Shown: piece by piece, positions 41,607 to 49,683 of the stretch
How positions within the stretch are numbered: the stretch's first letter is position 1
Layout of the letters: every line of letters starts with the position of its first letter
Assembly: GCF_934190775.1 (NCBI RefSeq)
Contig: NZ_CAKPTG010000016.1
Location: 1 to 61,479, forward strand
Length of the DNA: 61,479 nucleotides
DNA from: an uncultured Phascolarctobacterium sp.
GTDB taxonomy: Bacteria > Bacillota > Negativicutes > Acidaminococcales > Acidaminococcaceae
Direction: 5' to 3'
Notes under the pieces: model-generated
Databases searched by the model: none
Told to the model about the DNA's origin: nothing
The model's input: only the letters and a program-made list of their open reading frames with translations
Translations under genes and position numbers: made by a program

Positions 41607-42713
41607 TTATACGTTGAAGCGGAACTCAACAACATCGCCGTCCTGCATCACGTAATCCTTGCCCTCCAGACGAACCAGGCCTTTTTCACGCGCTGCAGCC
41701 TTGCTGCCGCAGGCTACCAGGTCATCAAAGGAAACTATTTCCGCACGGATAAAACCACGCTCAAAGTCAGTATGGATTTTGCCTGCTGCCTGCGGAGCCT
41801 TAGTGTTCAGCTTAATAGTCCAGGCACGGGATTCCATTTCACCAGCAGTCAGGAAGGTCATCAGGCCAAGCAGCTTGAAGCCTGCTTTAATCAGGCGGTC
41901 CAGACCGGTTTCTTCCAAGCCTGCCATTTCCAGATATTCCTTAGCCTCTTCTTCCGGAAGCTCGGCAACTTCGCTTTCCATCTTCGCAGAAACAACGATA
42001 ACCTCAGCATTTTCTTCTGCAGCATATTTCTTTACAGCCTGTACATGCTCGTTACCGGACGGATCAGCAACCTCGCCTTCGGCAACATTAGTAATGTACA
42101 GTACAGGCTTCATGGTCAGCAGATGCAGCTCACCCAAAAACTCCTGCTCTTCTTCAGTCAGGCCCAGGCGACGTGCAGGCACACCATCAGACAAGCCTGC
42201 CATAACCTTTTCCATTACAGCCTGCTCCAGCTTAACCTTTTTATCGCCGGTCTTCGCCAGCTTAACCAGGCGTTCCTGACGCTTTTCAACTGTTTCCATA
42301 TCAGCCAGGCACAGCTCGGTGTTGATGATATCGATATCACGCAGAGGATCAATGCTGCCCTCAACGTGGGTGATGTTGCCATCCTCAAAGCAACGTACAA
42401 CCTCGGCAACAGCGTCTACCTCACGGATGTGGGACAGGAACTTATTACCCAGGCCTTCGCCCTTGCTTGCGCCCTTTACCAGACCGGCAATATCTACAAA
42501 GCGCATAGCTGCCGGAACAATCTTTTTGGATTTAAACATATCGCTCAGAACATCTAAGCGTTTATCAGGCACATCAACAACGCCAACGTTAGGCTCAATT
42601 GTGCAGAAGGGATAGTTTGCTGCTTCTGCGCCAGCTTTGGTAATAGCATTAAACAGGGTACTTTTGCCTACGTTAGGCAGGCCAACGATACCAACTTCTA
42701 AATTTGTACTCAC
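41607..42713 (-). CDS. ychF: Redox-regulated ATPase YchF
   Basis: A 368-residue Obg-family P-loop protein that prefers ATP over GTP. It has Walker A GLPNVGKSTLFNAI, the switch DIAGLVKGASKGEGLGNKFL, a NVAEGE segment in place of the GTP-specific NKxD, and a C-terminal TGS domain (LNTKAPQAAGKIHTDFERGFIRAEI). YchF binds ribosomes and links to oxidative stress. Adjacent to parAB, as common near oriC. Its terminator is duplicated on the far side of the AlbA_2 gene. Confidence 0.96.
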   Translation of the reverse strand: MSTNLEVGIVGLPNVGKSTLFNAITKAGAEAANYPFCTIEPNVGVVDVPDKRLDVLSDMFKSKKIVPAAMRFVDIAGLVKGASKGEGLGNKFLSHIREVDAVAEVVRCFEDGNITHVEGSIDPLRDIDIINTELCLADMETVEKRQERLVKLAKTGDKKVKLEQAVMEKVMAGLSDGVPARRLGLTEEEQEFLGELHLLTMKPVLYITNVAEGEVADPSGNEHVQAVKKYAAEENAEVIVVSAKMESEVAELPEEEAKEYLEMAGLEETGLDRLIKAGFKLLGLMTFLTAGEMESRAWTIKLNTKAPQAAGKIHTDFERGFIRAEIVSFDDLVACGSKAAAREKGLVRLEGKDYVMQDGDVVEFRFNV

Positions 42714-42831
42714 GTAAATCGCTCCTCGTCATATATATTTAGTGCGTTAAAAACTCTGTATCTAATATATTTTACAATAATATGCTTTGATATGCAATGT
42801 TTTGACGTAAAATGGCACTCTTCCGCAGGAT

Positions 42832-42860
42832 AAAAAAGAGACAGTCCGCAGACTGCCTCT
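42832..42860 (-). terminator. Terminator of the secreted PepSY-like gene
   Basis: AGAGaCAGTC (42837-42846) pairs with GACTGcCTCT (42851-42860), followed on the minus strand by six T. Confidence 0.8.
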
Positions 42861-42876
42861 GATTTTTGGCTTAAGC

Positions 42877-43362
42877 TTAGAAATATTCCAGCTCTCTCTT
42901 GGCAAATGCACCGGTTACCGGGTTCATGTCAGCTTCTACTTTATATCTTGCAGTAATGAACTCTACATCATAATGTACATTGTTGCCTTCTTTTTCGGTT
43001 TCAATCACAATGTTTTTAGCATCAGGATATGCTTCCAGGATGATTTGTCTGATATCCTCAGGAGTTTTTACCATCATCGTGCTACCGGCAATATTGCTGC
43101 CTTTGATTTCTACTTCCTTAACCTTGGTAGTTGCCAAAATAACCTCTACCTCGTATTCCAGATAATTATCATTATCGCGGAAGTTCAAAACAGCTTCGCC
43201 ATCTTCTTCCTTGTAGCCATAAAATACAGCAGCAGCAGGAACCTCGGCACGTGCAGCGTCAATAACCATCTGCTGATGGCTTTTAGCAGGTGCAGCAAAA
43301 GCTACTGCGCTCATTGCCAACGCAGCCAGCATAGAAAGCAGAACTAATAATTTTTTAAACAT
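42877..43362 (-). CDS. Secreted PepSY-like protein
   Basis: A 161-residue protein with a signal peptide (LLVLLSMLAALAMSAVAFAAP, cleaved near residue 23-24). The mature part appears as two related beta-alpha units (about 35-85 and 95-160) with conserved-looking EVEVILATTKVKEVEI and YDVEFITARYKVEADM, resembling PepSY or PepSY-like putative peptidase-inhibitor folds. Location should be the periplasm. SD GGGGGAA. Function unknown. Confidence 0.65.
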   Translation of the reverse strand: MFKKLLVLLSMLAALAMSAVAFAAPAKSHQQMVIDAARAEVPAAAVFYGYKEEDGEAVLNFRDNDNYLEYEVEVILATTKVKEVEIKGSNIAGSTMMVKTPEDIRQIILEAYPDAKNIVIETEKEGNNVHYDVEFITARYKVEADMNPVTGAFAKRELEYF

Positions 43363-43403
43363 TGGTATTCCCCCTTTGAAAAAATATTATCAGCTTACCA
43401 GAC

Positions 43404-44108
43404 TTACTGTCTTTCCAAAAGTCTGTTAGCGTAAGCACGCATAGAAGGATTAGCAACGGCCTTGAAATCTGCAGGCGGCAGAGCAAAGGCAGTTGCCTCA
43501 TCCACGGTATTAGAAACCTCTACAACCTTAAAAACCGGCAGGTAATTTACCTCATAGCCCTTCCAATTAGCGGTATCCTTTTCAAAATAGAAGTTCAGGC
43601 TGTTGGTGCCCTTAGTCATCTTATCATAATCATAGCCGGTGGTAACATCGTTGCCAGACTGCGGGCGTACGTTGAACCAGCTAATCAGTGTTTCAGCAAA
43701 CGGCATGCTCATGCCAGGCAGCTCGGGAACTTTGTCATAGTTTTTATTGAGATAATCAATAGTATACCAATAGCCGTTCTTCACAAAGGAAACAGTATCC
43801 TTGATTACCTTGCCATCACCATCGGTAGTAGTGATACGCTCAGCGTTGATGCCATTGGCTTCATTGTATTCCGTACGATTGGTGCGCTTTTGCTGCGCCT
43901 GCGGCAGTTTAGCATATGCTTCAGGCGTCAGCACCTCACGCATATCAATGGTCTGGGTTACAACCAGATGCACAGGATGCTTATCACTGTTTAAGGTCTC
44001 GCCCAAAAGCTGGATGGTGCGCTGACCGGGATTATAGGCAAACGCCATTGCTGTACAAAGCATCGTAAAAACAAAGGTCAAAAATAAGGTTCTTAAAGAT
44101 GTTTTCAT
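43404..44108 (-). CDS. Hypothetical secreted protein
   Basis: A 234-residue protein with an N-terminal signal peptide (LRTLFLTFVFTMLCTAMAFA). The mature part starts YNPGQRTIQLLGETLNSD and has no cysteines or known catalytic motif. It may be an outer-membrane-associated or periplasmic protein. The ATG preceded by GAGGTG was chosen over a GTG three codons earlier. It is followed after 41 bases by the PepSY-like gene, perhaps in one transcript. Confidence 0.6.
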   Translation of the reverse strand: MKTSLRTLFLTFVFTMLCTAMAFAYNPGQRTIQLLGETLNSDKHPVHLVVTQTIDMREVLTPEAYAKLPQAQQKRTNRTEYNEANGINAERITTTDGDGKVIKDTVSFVKNGYWYTIDYLNKNYDKVPELPGMSMPFAETLISWFNVRPQSGNDVTTGYDYDKMTKGTNSLNFYFEKDTANWKGYEVNYLPVFKVVEVSNTVDEATAFALPPADFKAVANPSMRAYANRLLERQ

Positions 44109-44194
44109 GCAATTCACCTCGTATGTATAGTACTACTCTTATTATATCATGTTAAGGCCTACGATGATATGTAAACTTTTTGTGACTTTTACAT

Positions 44195-44241
44195 AAACGA
44201 AAACCCCGCAGCCTAATGACTGCGGGGTATAAGTTTCGTTT
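44195..44241 (-). terminator. Terminator of rpsF-ssb-rpsR
   Basis: CCCCGCAG pairs with CTGCGGGG (44204-44211 with 44220-44227), enclosed by AAACGAAA/TTTCGTTT (44195-44202 with 44234-44241). Confidence 0.75.
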
Positions 44242-44256
44242 AAACCGCCGTGCGAA

Positions 44257-44487
44257 TTATTCGCAGGTGAACGGCAGCAAAGCAACGCAGCGAGCGCGTT
44301 TGATTGCTACGGTCAATTGGCGTTGGTGCTTAGCGCAGGTACCGGAAATACGGCGCGGTAAAATCTTACCACGTTCGGTAATATAGCGTTTCAGCTTATT
44401 TGCATCCTTGTAATCGATTTCTTCAACTTTATCAACACAGAAGCTGCAAACTTTTCTTCTAGGTCTTCTGCCTCTTTCGCGTTTCAT
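44257..44487 (-). CDS. rpsR: Ribosomal protein S18
   Basis: A 76-residue 30S subunit protein. It has the core YKDANKLKRYITERGKILPRRISGTCAKHQRQLTVAIKRAR. Four cysteines, including VCSFC near residues 14-17, indicate the zinc-ribbon (C+) version of S18. The neighbouring Zur/Znu genes make this of interest for zinc economy, though no C- paralogue lies in the window. Last gene of rpsF-ssb-rpsR. Confidence 0.97.
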   Translation of the reverse strand: MKRERGRRPRRKVCSFCVDKVEEIDYKDANKLKRYITERGKILPRRISGTCAKHQRQLTVAIKRARCVALLPFTCE

Positions 44488-44505
44488 TGCATAACCTCCC
44501 TTAAA

Positions 44506-44943
44506 TTAGAATGGAATCTCCTCATCAAAGGGAACCTGTTGTCCGAAACCACTCATGCCGCCATCTTGTGCCGGTGCAGCAGGAGCTGCAGAGCGAGTCG
44601 GATTGCTATGAGCATTGACAGCATCAGCTTTGCGCTCAATAAACTCGAAGCGATCAGCGATTACTTCGGTTACCCAGCGTTTGTTGCCATCTTTACCATC
44701 ATAGCTACGGATTTGCAGGCGGCCTTCAACCAGCGCGCGCTGCCCTTTGGTGAGACTGTTACCGCATGTCTCAGCCTGTTTACCCCAAATTACTACGGGA
44801 ATAAAGTCAGCTTCTCTTTGGCCTTCCTGATTGGCAAAAGGTCTGTCTACTGCAAGAGTAAACTGACAAACAACTTTACCGGTAGACGTATAACGCACTT
44901 CCGGATCTTTAGTAAGTCTGCCTAACAGAATAATCTTGTTCAT
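44506..44943 (-). CDS. ssb: Single-stranded DNA-binding protein
   Basis: A 145-residue SSB with the N-terminal OB fold (MNKIILLGRLTKDPEVRYTSTGKVVCQFTLAVDRPF, DFIPVVIWGKQAE), a Gly/Pro/Ala-rich linker and the conserved acidic tail DEEIPF that recruits repair and replication proteins. It lies between rpsF and rpsR, the usual Firmicutes order, 3 bases after rpsF. Confidence 0.97.
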   Translation of the reverse strand: MNKIILLGRLTKDPEVRYTSTGKVVCQFTLAVDRPFANQEGQREADFIPVVIWGKQAETCGNSLTKGQRALVEGRLQIRSYDGKDGNKRWVTEVIADRFEFIERKADAVNAHSNPTRSAAPAAPAQDGGMSGFGQQVPFDEEIPF

Positions 44944-44946
44944 TGA

Positions 44947-45231
44947 TTATTCACCCTTTCTGATAATCATATGGCGCAGTACTTCATCGGTAATTTTCAT
45001 AACACGATCAAGTTCTTTAACAGCAGCGGCGTCAGCCTGGAAGGTTACGAGAACATAGATACCTTCATTCAGGTCCTGGATCTCATAAGCAAGGCGTTTT
45101 TTGCCCCAACGATCGGTTTTTTCTACATTACCACCGTTTGCAGTGATGAGCTTCTCGAATTTAGCAATAACTGCTTCACAAGCCTCATCCTCAACAGGTT
45201 TAACGATGTACATGACTTCGTATGCGTTCAC
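44947..45231 (-). CDS. rpsF: Ribosomal protein S6
   Basis: A 94-residue 30S protein (YEVMYIVKPVEDEACEAVIAKFEKLI, DRWGKKRLAYEIQDLNEGIYVLVTF). Start codon GTG, supported by the strong SD GGAGGAGGTGATT. It binds S18 in the ribosome. In many bacteria the S6-S18 pair represses this operon through an mRNA hairpin. Confidence 0.97.
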   Translation of the reverse strand: MNAYEVMYIVKPVEDEACEAVIAKFEKLITANGGNVEKTDRWGKKRLAYEIQDLNEGIYVLVTFQADAAAVKELDRVMKITDEVLRHMIIRKGE

Positions 45232-45258
45232 GAAATCACCTCCTCCTTTGGACTTTGG

Positions 45259-45276
45259 CCCCCGTCTCTCCGGGAG
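45259..45276 (-). promoter_or_regulatory. Leader hairpin of rpsF, possible S6:S18 binding site
   Basis: CCCG-GAGAGA-CGGG in the short leader just before the rpsF SD, with an adjacent GGCC. S6:S18 autoregulatory RNAs have a CCG-containing stem-loop near this position. The bulge required by the known motif was not confirmed. Confidence 0.35.
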
Positions 45277-45312
45277 CAGAAGAAGTATATATAGTTATAT
45301 ACAAGCTTAATA

Positions 45313-45341
45313 ATTATATCATTGCTTACGCTACTTTGCAA
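45313..45341 (-). promoter_or_regulatory. Promoter of rpsF-ssb-rpsR
   Basis: TTGCAA, 17-bp spacer, TATAAT on the minus strand, about 80 bases before the GTG. Confidence 0.85.
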
Positions 45342-45364
45342 GCTTTTTCAGAAAAATTTTCTTA

Positions 45365-45805
45365 TTATTTCTGCTTGCGACACTGCGGACAATAACCATA
45401 CCATTCCAGGTTATGTCCCACAATGGCAAACTCTGTTTTATCCGCCAGCTGCTCCTCAAAATCAGCAATTGGGCAATGGTCTACCTCCACAATGCGGTGA
45501 CAGCGCAGGCAGACAAGACGATGCCTGTGCCCCAAGGCATGCAGTACAAAGCCATACTTGCGCGCGTCCGCCAGAAAGCTTTTTTCCGTCAGTCCCTTTT
45601 GCGTAAAGTTTTCCAGAATACGATAAACCGTCGAAAAATTTATCTCTGCTCCCTGCTCACACAGCTGCTGATAAATATCCTCAGCCGTCAGCACGCCCTC
45701 GCTTGCCAACAGCATCTGCAGGATAAGCTGTCTGTGACGGGTATTTTTTAATCCGTAGCGATGCAGATAATCGCGATAATCTGCTGCATTTTTTGTATCA
45801 GTCAT
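45365..45805 (-). CDS. zur: Fur-family regulator, probably Zur
   Basis: A 146-residue Fur-family winged-helix repressor (RHRQLILQMLLASEGVLTAEDIYQQL, INFSTVYRILENFTQKGL). The dimerisation domain has HRHRLVCLRCHRIVEVD and a final CPQCRK, giving the two CxxC pairs of the structural zinc site. Since it lies 12 bases after znuB and the znu intergenic region has two Fur-type operators, it is most likely the zinc-sensing repressor. PerR or Fur cannot be fully excluded from sequence alone. It reads as the third gene of znuC-znuB-zur. Confidence 0.85.
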   Translation of the reverse strand: MTDTKNAADYRDYLHRYGLKNTRHRQLILQMLLASEGVLTAEDIYQQLCEQGAEINFSTVYRILENFTQKGLTEKSFLADARKYGFVLHALGHRHRLVCLRCHRIVEVDHCPIADFEEQLADKTEFAIVGHNLEWYGYCPQCRKQK

Positions 45806-45817
45806 TATTTTACCCCT

Positions 45818-46615
45818 TTATGAGACAGCACGTATTTCTTTATAGATGATAATCAGCAGCAGCAAAGCCACCGAAACCAAAGCAGTTACACCGCCCGGCG
45901 CCGCACCCAGCCAATAGGATGTGACAAGGCCTGTGATAATGGCGATAAAGCTCAGCACCATCGCAGCCAGCATCGTCACCTTAAAGCCCTTGCCTAGCTG
46001 CAGCGCTGCTGCTACCGGCAGTGCAATCAGCGAGCTGATGACCAAAATGCCCACCACACGGATAGAAACAGCAACCATCGCTGCCACCAGCAGAGCAAAG
46101 ACATAATTAATCAGACGCGTTTTTACGCCGGCAATTTTGGCACCGTCCTCATCAAAGGCCAGCATTACCAGCTGCGGATACAAAAAGTAAACAGCAGCCA
46201 GCGACACTACACACAGCACTGCTACCGCCAGCACATCGTCAGGCGTTACGGTCAGAATGCTGCCGAACAAAAATGCTTCTACATTAGTATGCACCATACC
46301 GCTGCTGATAATCGTAATCGCAATACCGACAGACAGCGACAGAATGATAACCAGTATAAGCTCCGCATAGCGGCGGAAGCGCTGACGCAAAACCTCAATC
46401 AGCACGGCAAAAACAGAGGTTACGGCAAAAGCGCTGATAATCGGGTTCACCTTAACCAGCAGGCCTACCGCTACGCCGGCCAGCGATGCATGTGCCAGCG
46501 TATCGCCAATCATGGAATAGCGGCGCAGCACCAAAAACATGCCAATCATAGGACACATTAAAGAAATCAGTACAGAAACCAGCAAGGCATTCTGCATAAA
46601 AGCGTATTCCAGCAT
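45818..46615 (-). CDS. znuB: Zinc/manganese ABC transporter permease
   Basis: A 265-residue ABC-3 family permease with about seven or eight membrane helices (LISLMCPMIGMFLVLRRYSMIGDTLAHASLAGVAVG is the family N-terminal signature). It works with ZnuC and ZnuA to import Zn(II). The start overlaps the znuC stop by one base, so they are co-translated. Confidence 0.92.
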   Translation of the reverse strand: MLEYAFMQNALLVSVLISLMCPMIGMFLVLRRYSMIGDTLAHASLAGVAVGLLVKVNPIISAFAVTSVFAVLIEVLRQRFRRYAELILVIILSLSVGIAITIISSGMVHTNVEAFLFGSILTVTPDDVLAVAVLCVVSLAAVYFLYPQLVMLAFDEDGAKIAGVKTRLINYVFALLVAAMVAVSIRVVGILVISSLIALPVAAALQLGKGFKVTMLAAMVLSFIAIITGLVTSYWLGAAPGGVTALVSVALLLLIIIYKEIRAVS

Positions 46616-47280
46616 TATTCCGCACCTCCTACATTATCCTGCATATATTCCTGCACATATTCCTGCGGATTGCAGAAATGACCATAACCGTTCATGACAT
46701 GATACATTTTATCGGCATTACGTGCCGCAAATTTCAGGTTATGCTCTACCGTGATAAGGGTAATACCCTGCTCATGCAGCTCCTGCATAAATTTATACAG
46801 CTCCTGCTGGCTCTTGACATCAATGCCTGTAGAAGGCTCATCAAAAATCAGCAGCTGCGGACTGCCCAGCAGTGCTCTGGCAATGAGTACCTTCTGGCAC
46901 TGGCCGCCGCTCAGCGTACCGATAAGACGGTCATGCAGGTCGTAAACATGCATCAGCTCCAGACAGCGACGTACTGCCTGCTTATCTGCTACCTTTAATA
47001 TCCTGCGGTAATATTCCATTACCTCATATACGGTTATCGGAAACTGGCTGTTGAGAGTTTCAAAGCGCTGCGGCACGTAGCCGATGCTGCTAAAAGTATT
47101 CTTCAATTCACCTTTTGACGGCTCCAGCAAGCCCAAGAGCAGCTTGACCAGTGTACTTTTGCCGCTGCCGTTTTCGCCGACAATGGCAATATACTCGCCG
47201 TCATTTACCTGCATATTGATATCGCGCAGCAGCTCGCTGCCATATTCATAGGCAAATTCTATATGCTTCAGTTCTATCAT
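46615..47280 (-). CDS. znuC: Zinc ABC transporter ATPase
   Basis: A 221-residue ATPase with Walker A GENGSGKST, signature LSGGQCQKVLIARALL and Walker B LLIFDEPSTGID, the H-loop in ITVEHN. First gene of the minus-strand znuC-znuB-zur operon. SD GAAGGAG. The divergent znuA gene supplies the binding protein. Confidence 0.92.
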   Translation of the reverse strand: MIELKHIEFAYEYGSELLRDINMQVNDGEYIAIVGENGSGKSTLVKLLLGLLEPSKGELKNTFSSIGYVPQRFETLNSQFPITVYEVMEYYRRILKVADKQAVRRCLELMHVYDLHDRLIGTLSGGQCQKVLIARALLGSPQLLIFDEPSTGIDVKSQQELYKFMQELHEQGITLITVEHNLKFAARNADKMYHVMNGYGHFCNPQEYVQEYMQDNVGGAE

Positions 47281-47335
47281 ATTGACTCCTTCATTTACTC
47301 ACGGCAGCCTGCGCTGCCTTTTTGTTGCAGTAAAT

Positions 47336-47364
47336 ATTATAGACCTCGCCTGGCAAATATGCAA
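47336..47364 (-). promoter_or_regulatory. Promoter of znuC-znuB-zur
   Basis: TTGCAT, 17-bp spacer, TATAAT on the minus strand. The -35 box lies inside the operator at 47359-47375, which fits repression. Confidence 0.8.
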
Positions 47365-47375
47365 GTCATTTGCAT
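47359..47375. promoter_or_regulatory. Fur/Zur-type operator 1
   Basis: 8-1-8 inverted repeat ATGCAAGT-C-ATTTGCAT overlapping the -35 of znuC. Confidence 0.85.
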
Positions 47376-47380
47376 TTAGC

Positions 47381-47409
47381 TTGACAAGAAAGTTCACGGG
47401 TGTTATGAT
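47381..47409 (+). promoter_or_regulatory. Promoter of znuA
   Basis: TTGACA, 17-bp spacer, TATGAT. A second -10-like TATAAT (47419-47424) directly abuts operator 2. Confidence 0.75.
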
Positions 47410-47424
47410 AAAATTCGTTATAAT

Positions 47425-47441
47425 ATGCAAATCATTTGCGT
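47425..47441. promoter_or_regulatory. Fur/Zur-type operator 2
   Basis: 8-1-8 inverted repeat ATGCAAAT-C-ATTTGCGT located at or just after the znuA transcription start. It shares the ATGCAA/TTTGC core with operator 1. Confidence 0.85.
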
Positions 47442-47471
47442 TTATCTGTGTTTAAATGAGGAGGAGAGCCC

Positions 47472-48383
47472 ATGAAAAAGCTCAATATTATTTTTTGTAT
47501 TTGCACACTGCTGCTCTGCAATCTGCTGGCAGGCTGCGGCAGCAAGGAGCCTGCACCTGCTGCAGACCATAAGCTGCGGGTTGTGGTAACCTTTAACGCT
47601 ATGAAAGAATTTACTCAGGCCGTAGGACAGGATAAAATTCATATAACTTCCCTGATTCCCGACGGCACAGAGCCGCATGATTTTCAGCCTACTACTAAAA
47701 CTATGCAAGCCCTGAGTAAGGCTGATATCCTGATTTACAACAGCACGGGCATGGAGCGTTGGGTGGAGCAGGCAACGCAGGCCGCCGCCAATCCCAAGCT
47801 CGTCATTGTAGAAGCTGCCAAGGGAACCGACCGCATCAGCCTTACAGAAGCCGATGAAATCAGAGCACACGGCCAATATGACCCCCACACCTGGCTGAGC
47901 CTGAGCTGCGCACAGACAGAGGTAAAAAATATTGCCGAAGCACTGGCAGCCGCAGACAAGGCTAACGCCGATTTCTACCGCAAGAATGCCGCAGAATACA
48001 ATCAAAAGCTGCAGGCATTGCTTGCTGCCAATCAGAAAAAATTTGCCAAGCTGGAACAAAAAAACTTTGTCACCGGCCATGCTGCCTTTGCTTACCTGTG
48101 CCGTGATTTCGGCCTACAGCAGCAAAGCATAGAAGACGTTTTCGCCAGCGGTGAGCCGAGCGCACAAAACCTAGCCAAGCTGACAGCCTACTGCAAGGAG
48201 CACAACGTTAAAACTATCTTCGTAGAAGAAGCGGTAAGCCCCAAAACATCGGAAACACTGGCGCGTGAGGTTGGAGCCACAACGCAGGAAATATATACTA
48301 TCGAATGCAGCAACGGCGAGAAAACCTATCTTACCCGCATGGAAGAAAACCTGGACGCTATTTACAAGAGCCTGGAAAAGTAA
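47472..48383 (+). CDS. znuA: Zinc-binding lipoprotein ZnuA
   Basis: A 303-residue cluster-A-I metal-binding protein with a lipobox (LLAGC, Cys22). Metal ligands are suggested by His in GTEPHDFQP, YDPHTWLSL, VTGHAAFAYL and a late Asp/Glu site in TIFVEEAVSP. The His-rich loop of many ZnuA proteins is absent, so Mn(II) import is a possible alternative, but the Zur-like operators favour zinc. SD GAGGAGAG, divergent from znuCB. Confidence 0.9.
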   Translation: MKKLNIIFCICTLLLCNLLAGCGSKEPAPAADHKLRVVVTFNAMKEFTQAVGQDKIHITSLIPDGTEPHDFQPTTKTMQALSKADILIYNSTGMERWVEQATQAAANPKLVIVEAAKGTDRISLTEADEIRAHGQYDPHTWLSLSCAQTEVKNIAEALAAADKANADFYRKNAAEYNQKLQALLAANQKKFAKLEQKNFVTGHAAFAYLCRDFGLQQQSIEDVFASGEPSAQNLAKLTAYCKEHNVKTIFVEEAVSPKTSETLAREVGATTQEIYTIECSNGEKTYLTRMEENLDAIYKSLEK

Positions 48384-48428
48384 AAAAGGCTGCCATCTTG
48401 GCAGTAAACAAAATTATCTACGCACAGC

Positions 48429-48484
48429 AAAACGCCGCGGCTTACGCAGCAGGTCATCGACCTGCCGCAGCCGCGGCGTTTTTT
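48429..48484 (+). terminator. Terminator of znuA
   Basis: AAAACGCCGCGG pairs with CCGCGGCGTTTT, with an inner GCAGGTC/GACCTGC hairpin, then T-run. Very strong stem. Confidence 0.9.
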
Positions 48485-48523
48485 GTGCATCACTGCTTCA
48501 GCAGCCAGGCTGCTGAAGCTGAT

Positions 48524-48820
48524 TTACTTTTTGTTTTTGGGCAGCACATCCTCATTCTTGGGCGAATAGGGATTGATATTTTTCAGCTGCTGATTGGGAC
48601 GGTAATTATCGCGCGCCGACGAGCCCCAGATAATCATCCAGGTCAGAGAAAAGCCCATCAGGAGCCACAAAACAGCCATAGCCGCCGCCGGATACCACGA
48701 AAGATTGAACCAGTAGCTAAAGCCCCAAAGCAGCACCGCGATAAACCCCCATTCCCAGTTCACTATCAGGTTGGCAATAAAGCAGATAAAAAAGCCTGAA
48801 TTTATAGTCGTCCTGCGCAT
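48524..48820 (-). CDS. Small hypothetical membrane protein
   Basis: A 98-residue protein with two or three hydrophobic segments (FFICFIANLIVNWEWGFIAVLLWGF, YPAAAMAVLWLLMGFSLTWMII) and a hydrophilic Asn/Lys/Pro-rich tail ending PKNKK. Not recognised. Same strand as the ydj-like cluster but separated from it by a terminator. SD AGGAGG. Confidence 0.6.
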   Translation of the reverse strand: MRRTTINSGFFICFIANLIVNWEWGFIAVLLWGFSYWFNLSWYPAAAMAVLWLLMGFSLTWMIIWGSSARDNYRPNQQLKNINPYSPKNEDVLPKNKK

Positions 48821-48835
48821 AATAACCTCCTGCTA

Positions 48836-48867
48836 AAAAAGCGGCCGCGATAAACAATCGCAGCCGC
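48836..48867 (-). terminator. Terminator of the ydj-like cluster
   Basis: GCGGccGCGAT (48841-48851) pairs with ATCGCagCCGC (48857-48867), with T-run on the minus-strand side. Confidence 0.85.
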
Positions 48868-48891
48868 AAAAAGTTTCAGCTCATTTCAATA

Positions 48892-49671
48892 TCAGTAGCT
48901 GCCACCGCCGCCGCCATGATCACTATCAGCAGAGCTTTCGCTTACAGAACCATCGTCACTGCTGCCGCCGTTGGATTTAGACTTCGGAACAGCAGAAATG
49001 TTGGTGTACAGATAAGTATCATTGCTGTGTGTCAGCGCAAAGGTTTGCTTATCAAGGTAAGCATTTGCTTCAACAGCCTCACGGACATTGCTCATGCCCT
49101 GAATCAGGAGTGCACGCCAGCCATAGGCTGCAGCACCGCCGATACCGGCAGCAATTACTAAAGCAAACCAGTTGAAGCCTGCATTAGGATCCCACGGCTC
49201 GCCTTCCTTTTCGTAATACTCAAGGAGCTCGCCTGCTTTTTGAGCATAGGTGATGTAGCCTTGGGCATAATTATCTTTCTTGAACTCTGCAACCATCGGC
49301 TTGCTCATATACTCAACGCCTTCATTGCCAACGATAACCTGCTTCAGCTGTTTATCGGTAGCAATATACCATTTACGGGTGTTGGTAACCTGCAGCAATA
49401 CCATGTTGCCCTTGGCACCGTCATTATAAACATCGTCGAGCAGCTTATTGGCATATTCACCGGGAACGGCACCGCCAATTGTCTTCATGGTTACAACAGC
49501 AATGCGCACATTATGCGCCTGCTCCTGCTTGTGCAGCTCCGCCAGAACTGCCTGACGCTGCTGCGGCGTAAGAACCTTGGCGTTATCCACCAGGCTGGGC
49601 GCAGCAAAGGCTGTTACACTGGCTAACATAAGGGCTGCCAGCATGGTTAAGATTGCAAATAACTTTCTCAT
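48892..49671 (-). CDS. TPM-domain membrane protein (YdjH-like)
   Basis: A 259-residue protein with a signal peptide (LTMLAALMLASVTAFAA), a TPM domain outside the membrane (about 27-155, VDNAKVLTPQQRQAVLAELHKQEQ, RIAVVTMKTIGG), a membrane helix (about 170-190) and a Ser/Asp/Gly-rich tail ending GGGGGSY. B. subtilis YdjH has this layout and sits with YdjG and YdjI, which recruit the PspA-like YdjF to the membrane. Last gene of the cluster, 12 bases after ydjG-like. Confidence 0.75.
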   Translation of the reverse strand: MRKLFAILTMLAALMLASVTAFAAPSLVDNAKVLTPQQRQAVLAELHKQEQAHNVRIAVVTMKTIGGAVPGEYANKLLDDVYNDGAKGNMVLLQVTNTRKWYIATDKQLKQVIVGNEGVEYMSKPMVAEFKKDNYAQGYITYAQKAGELLEYYEKEGEPWDPNAGFNWFALVIAAGIGGAAAYGWRALLIQGMSNVREAVEANAYLDKQTFALTHSNDTYLYTNISAVPKSKSNGGSSDDGSVSESSADSDHGGGGGSY

Positions 49672-49683
49672 TCCGGCACCTCC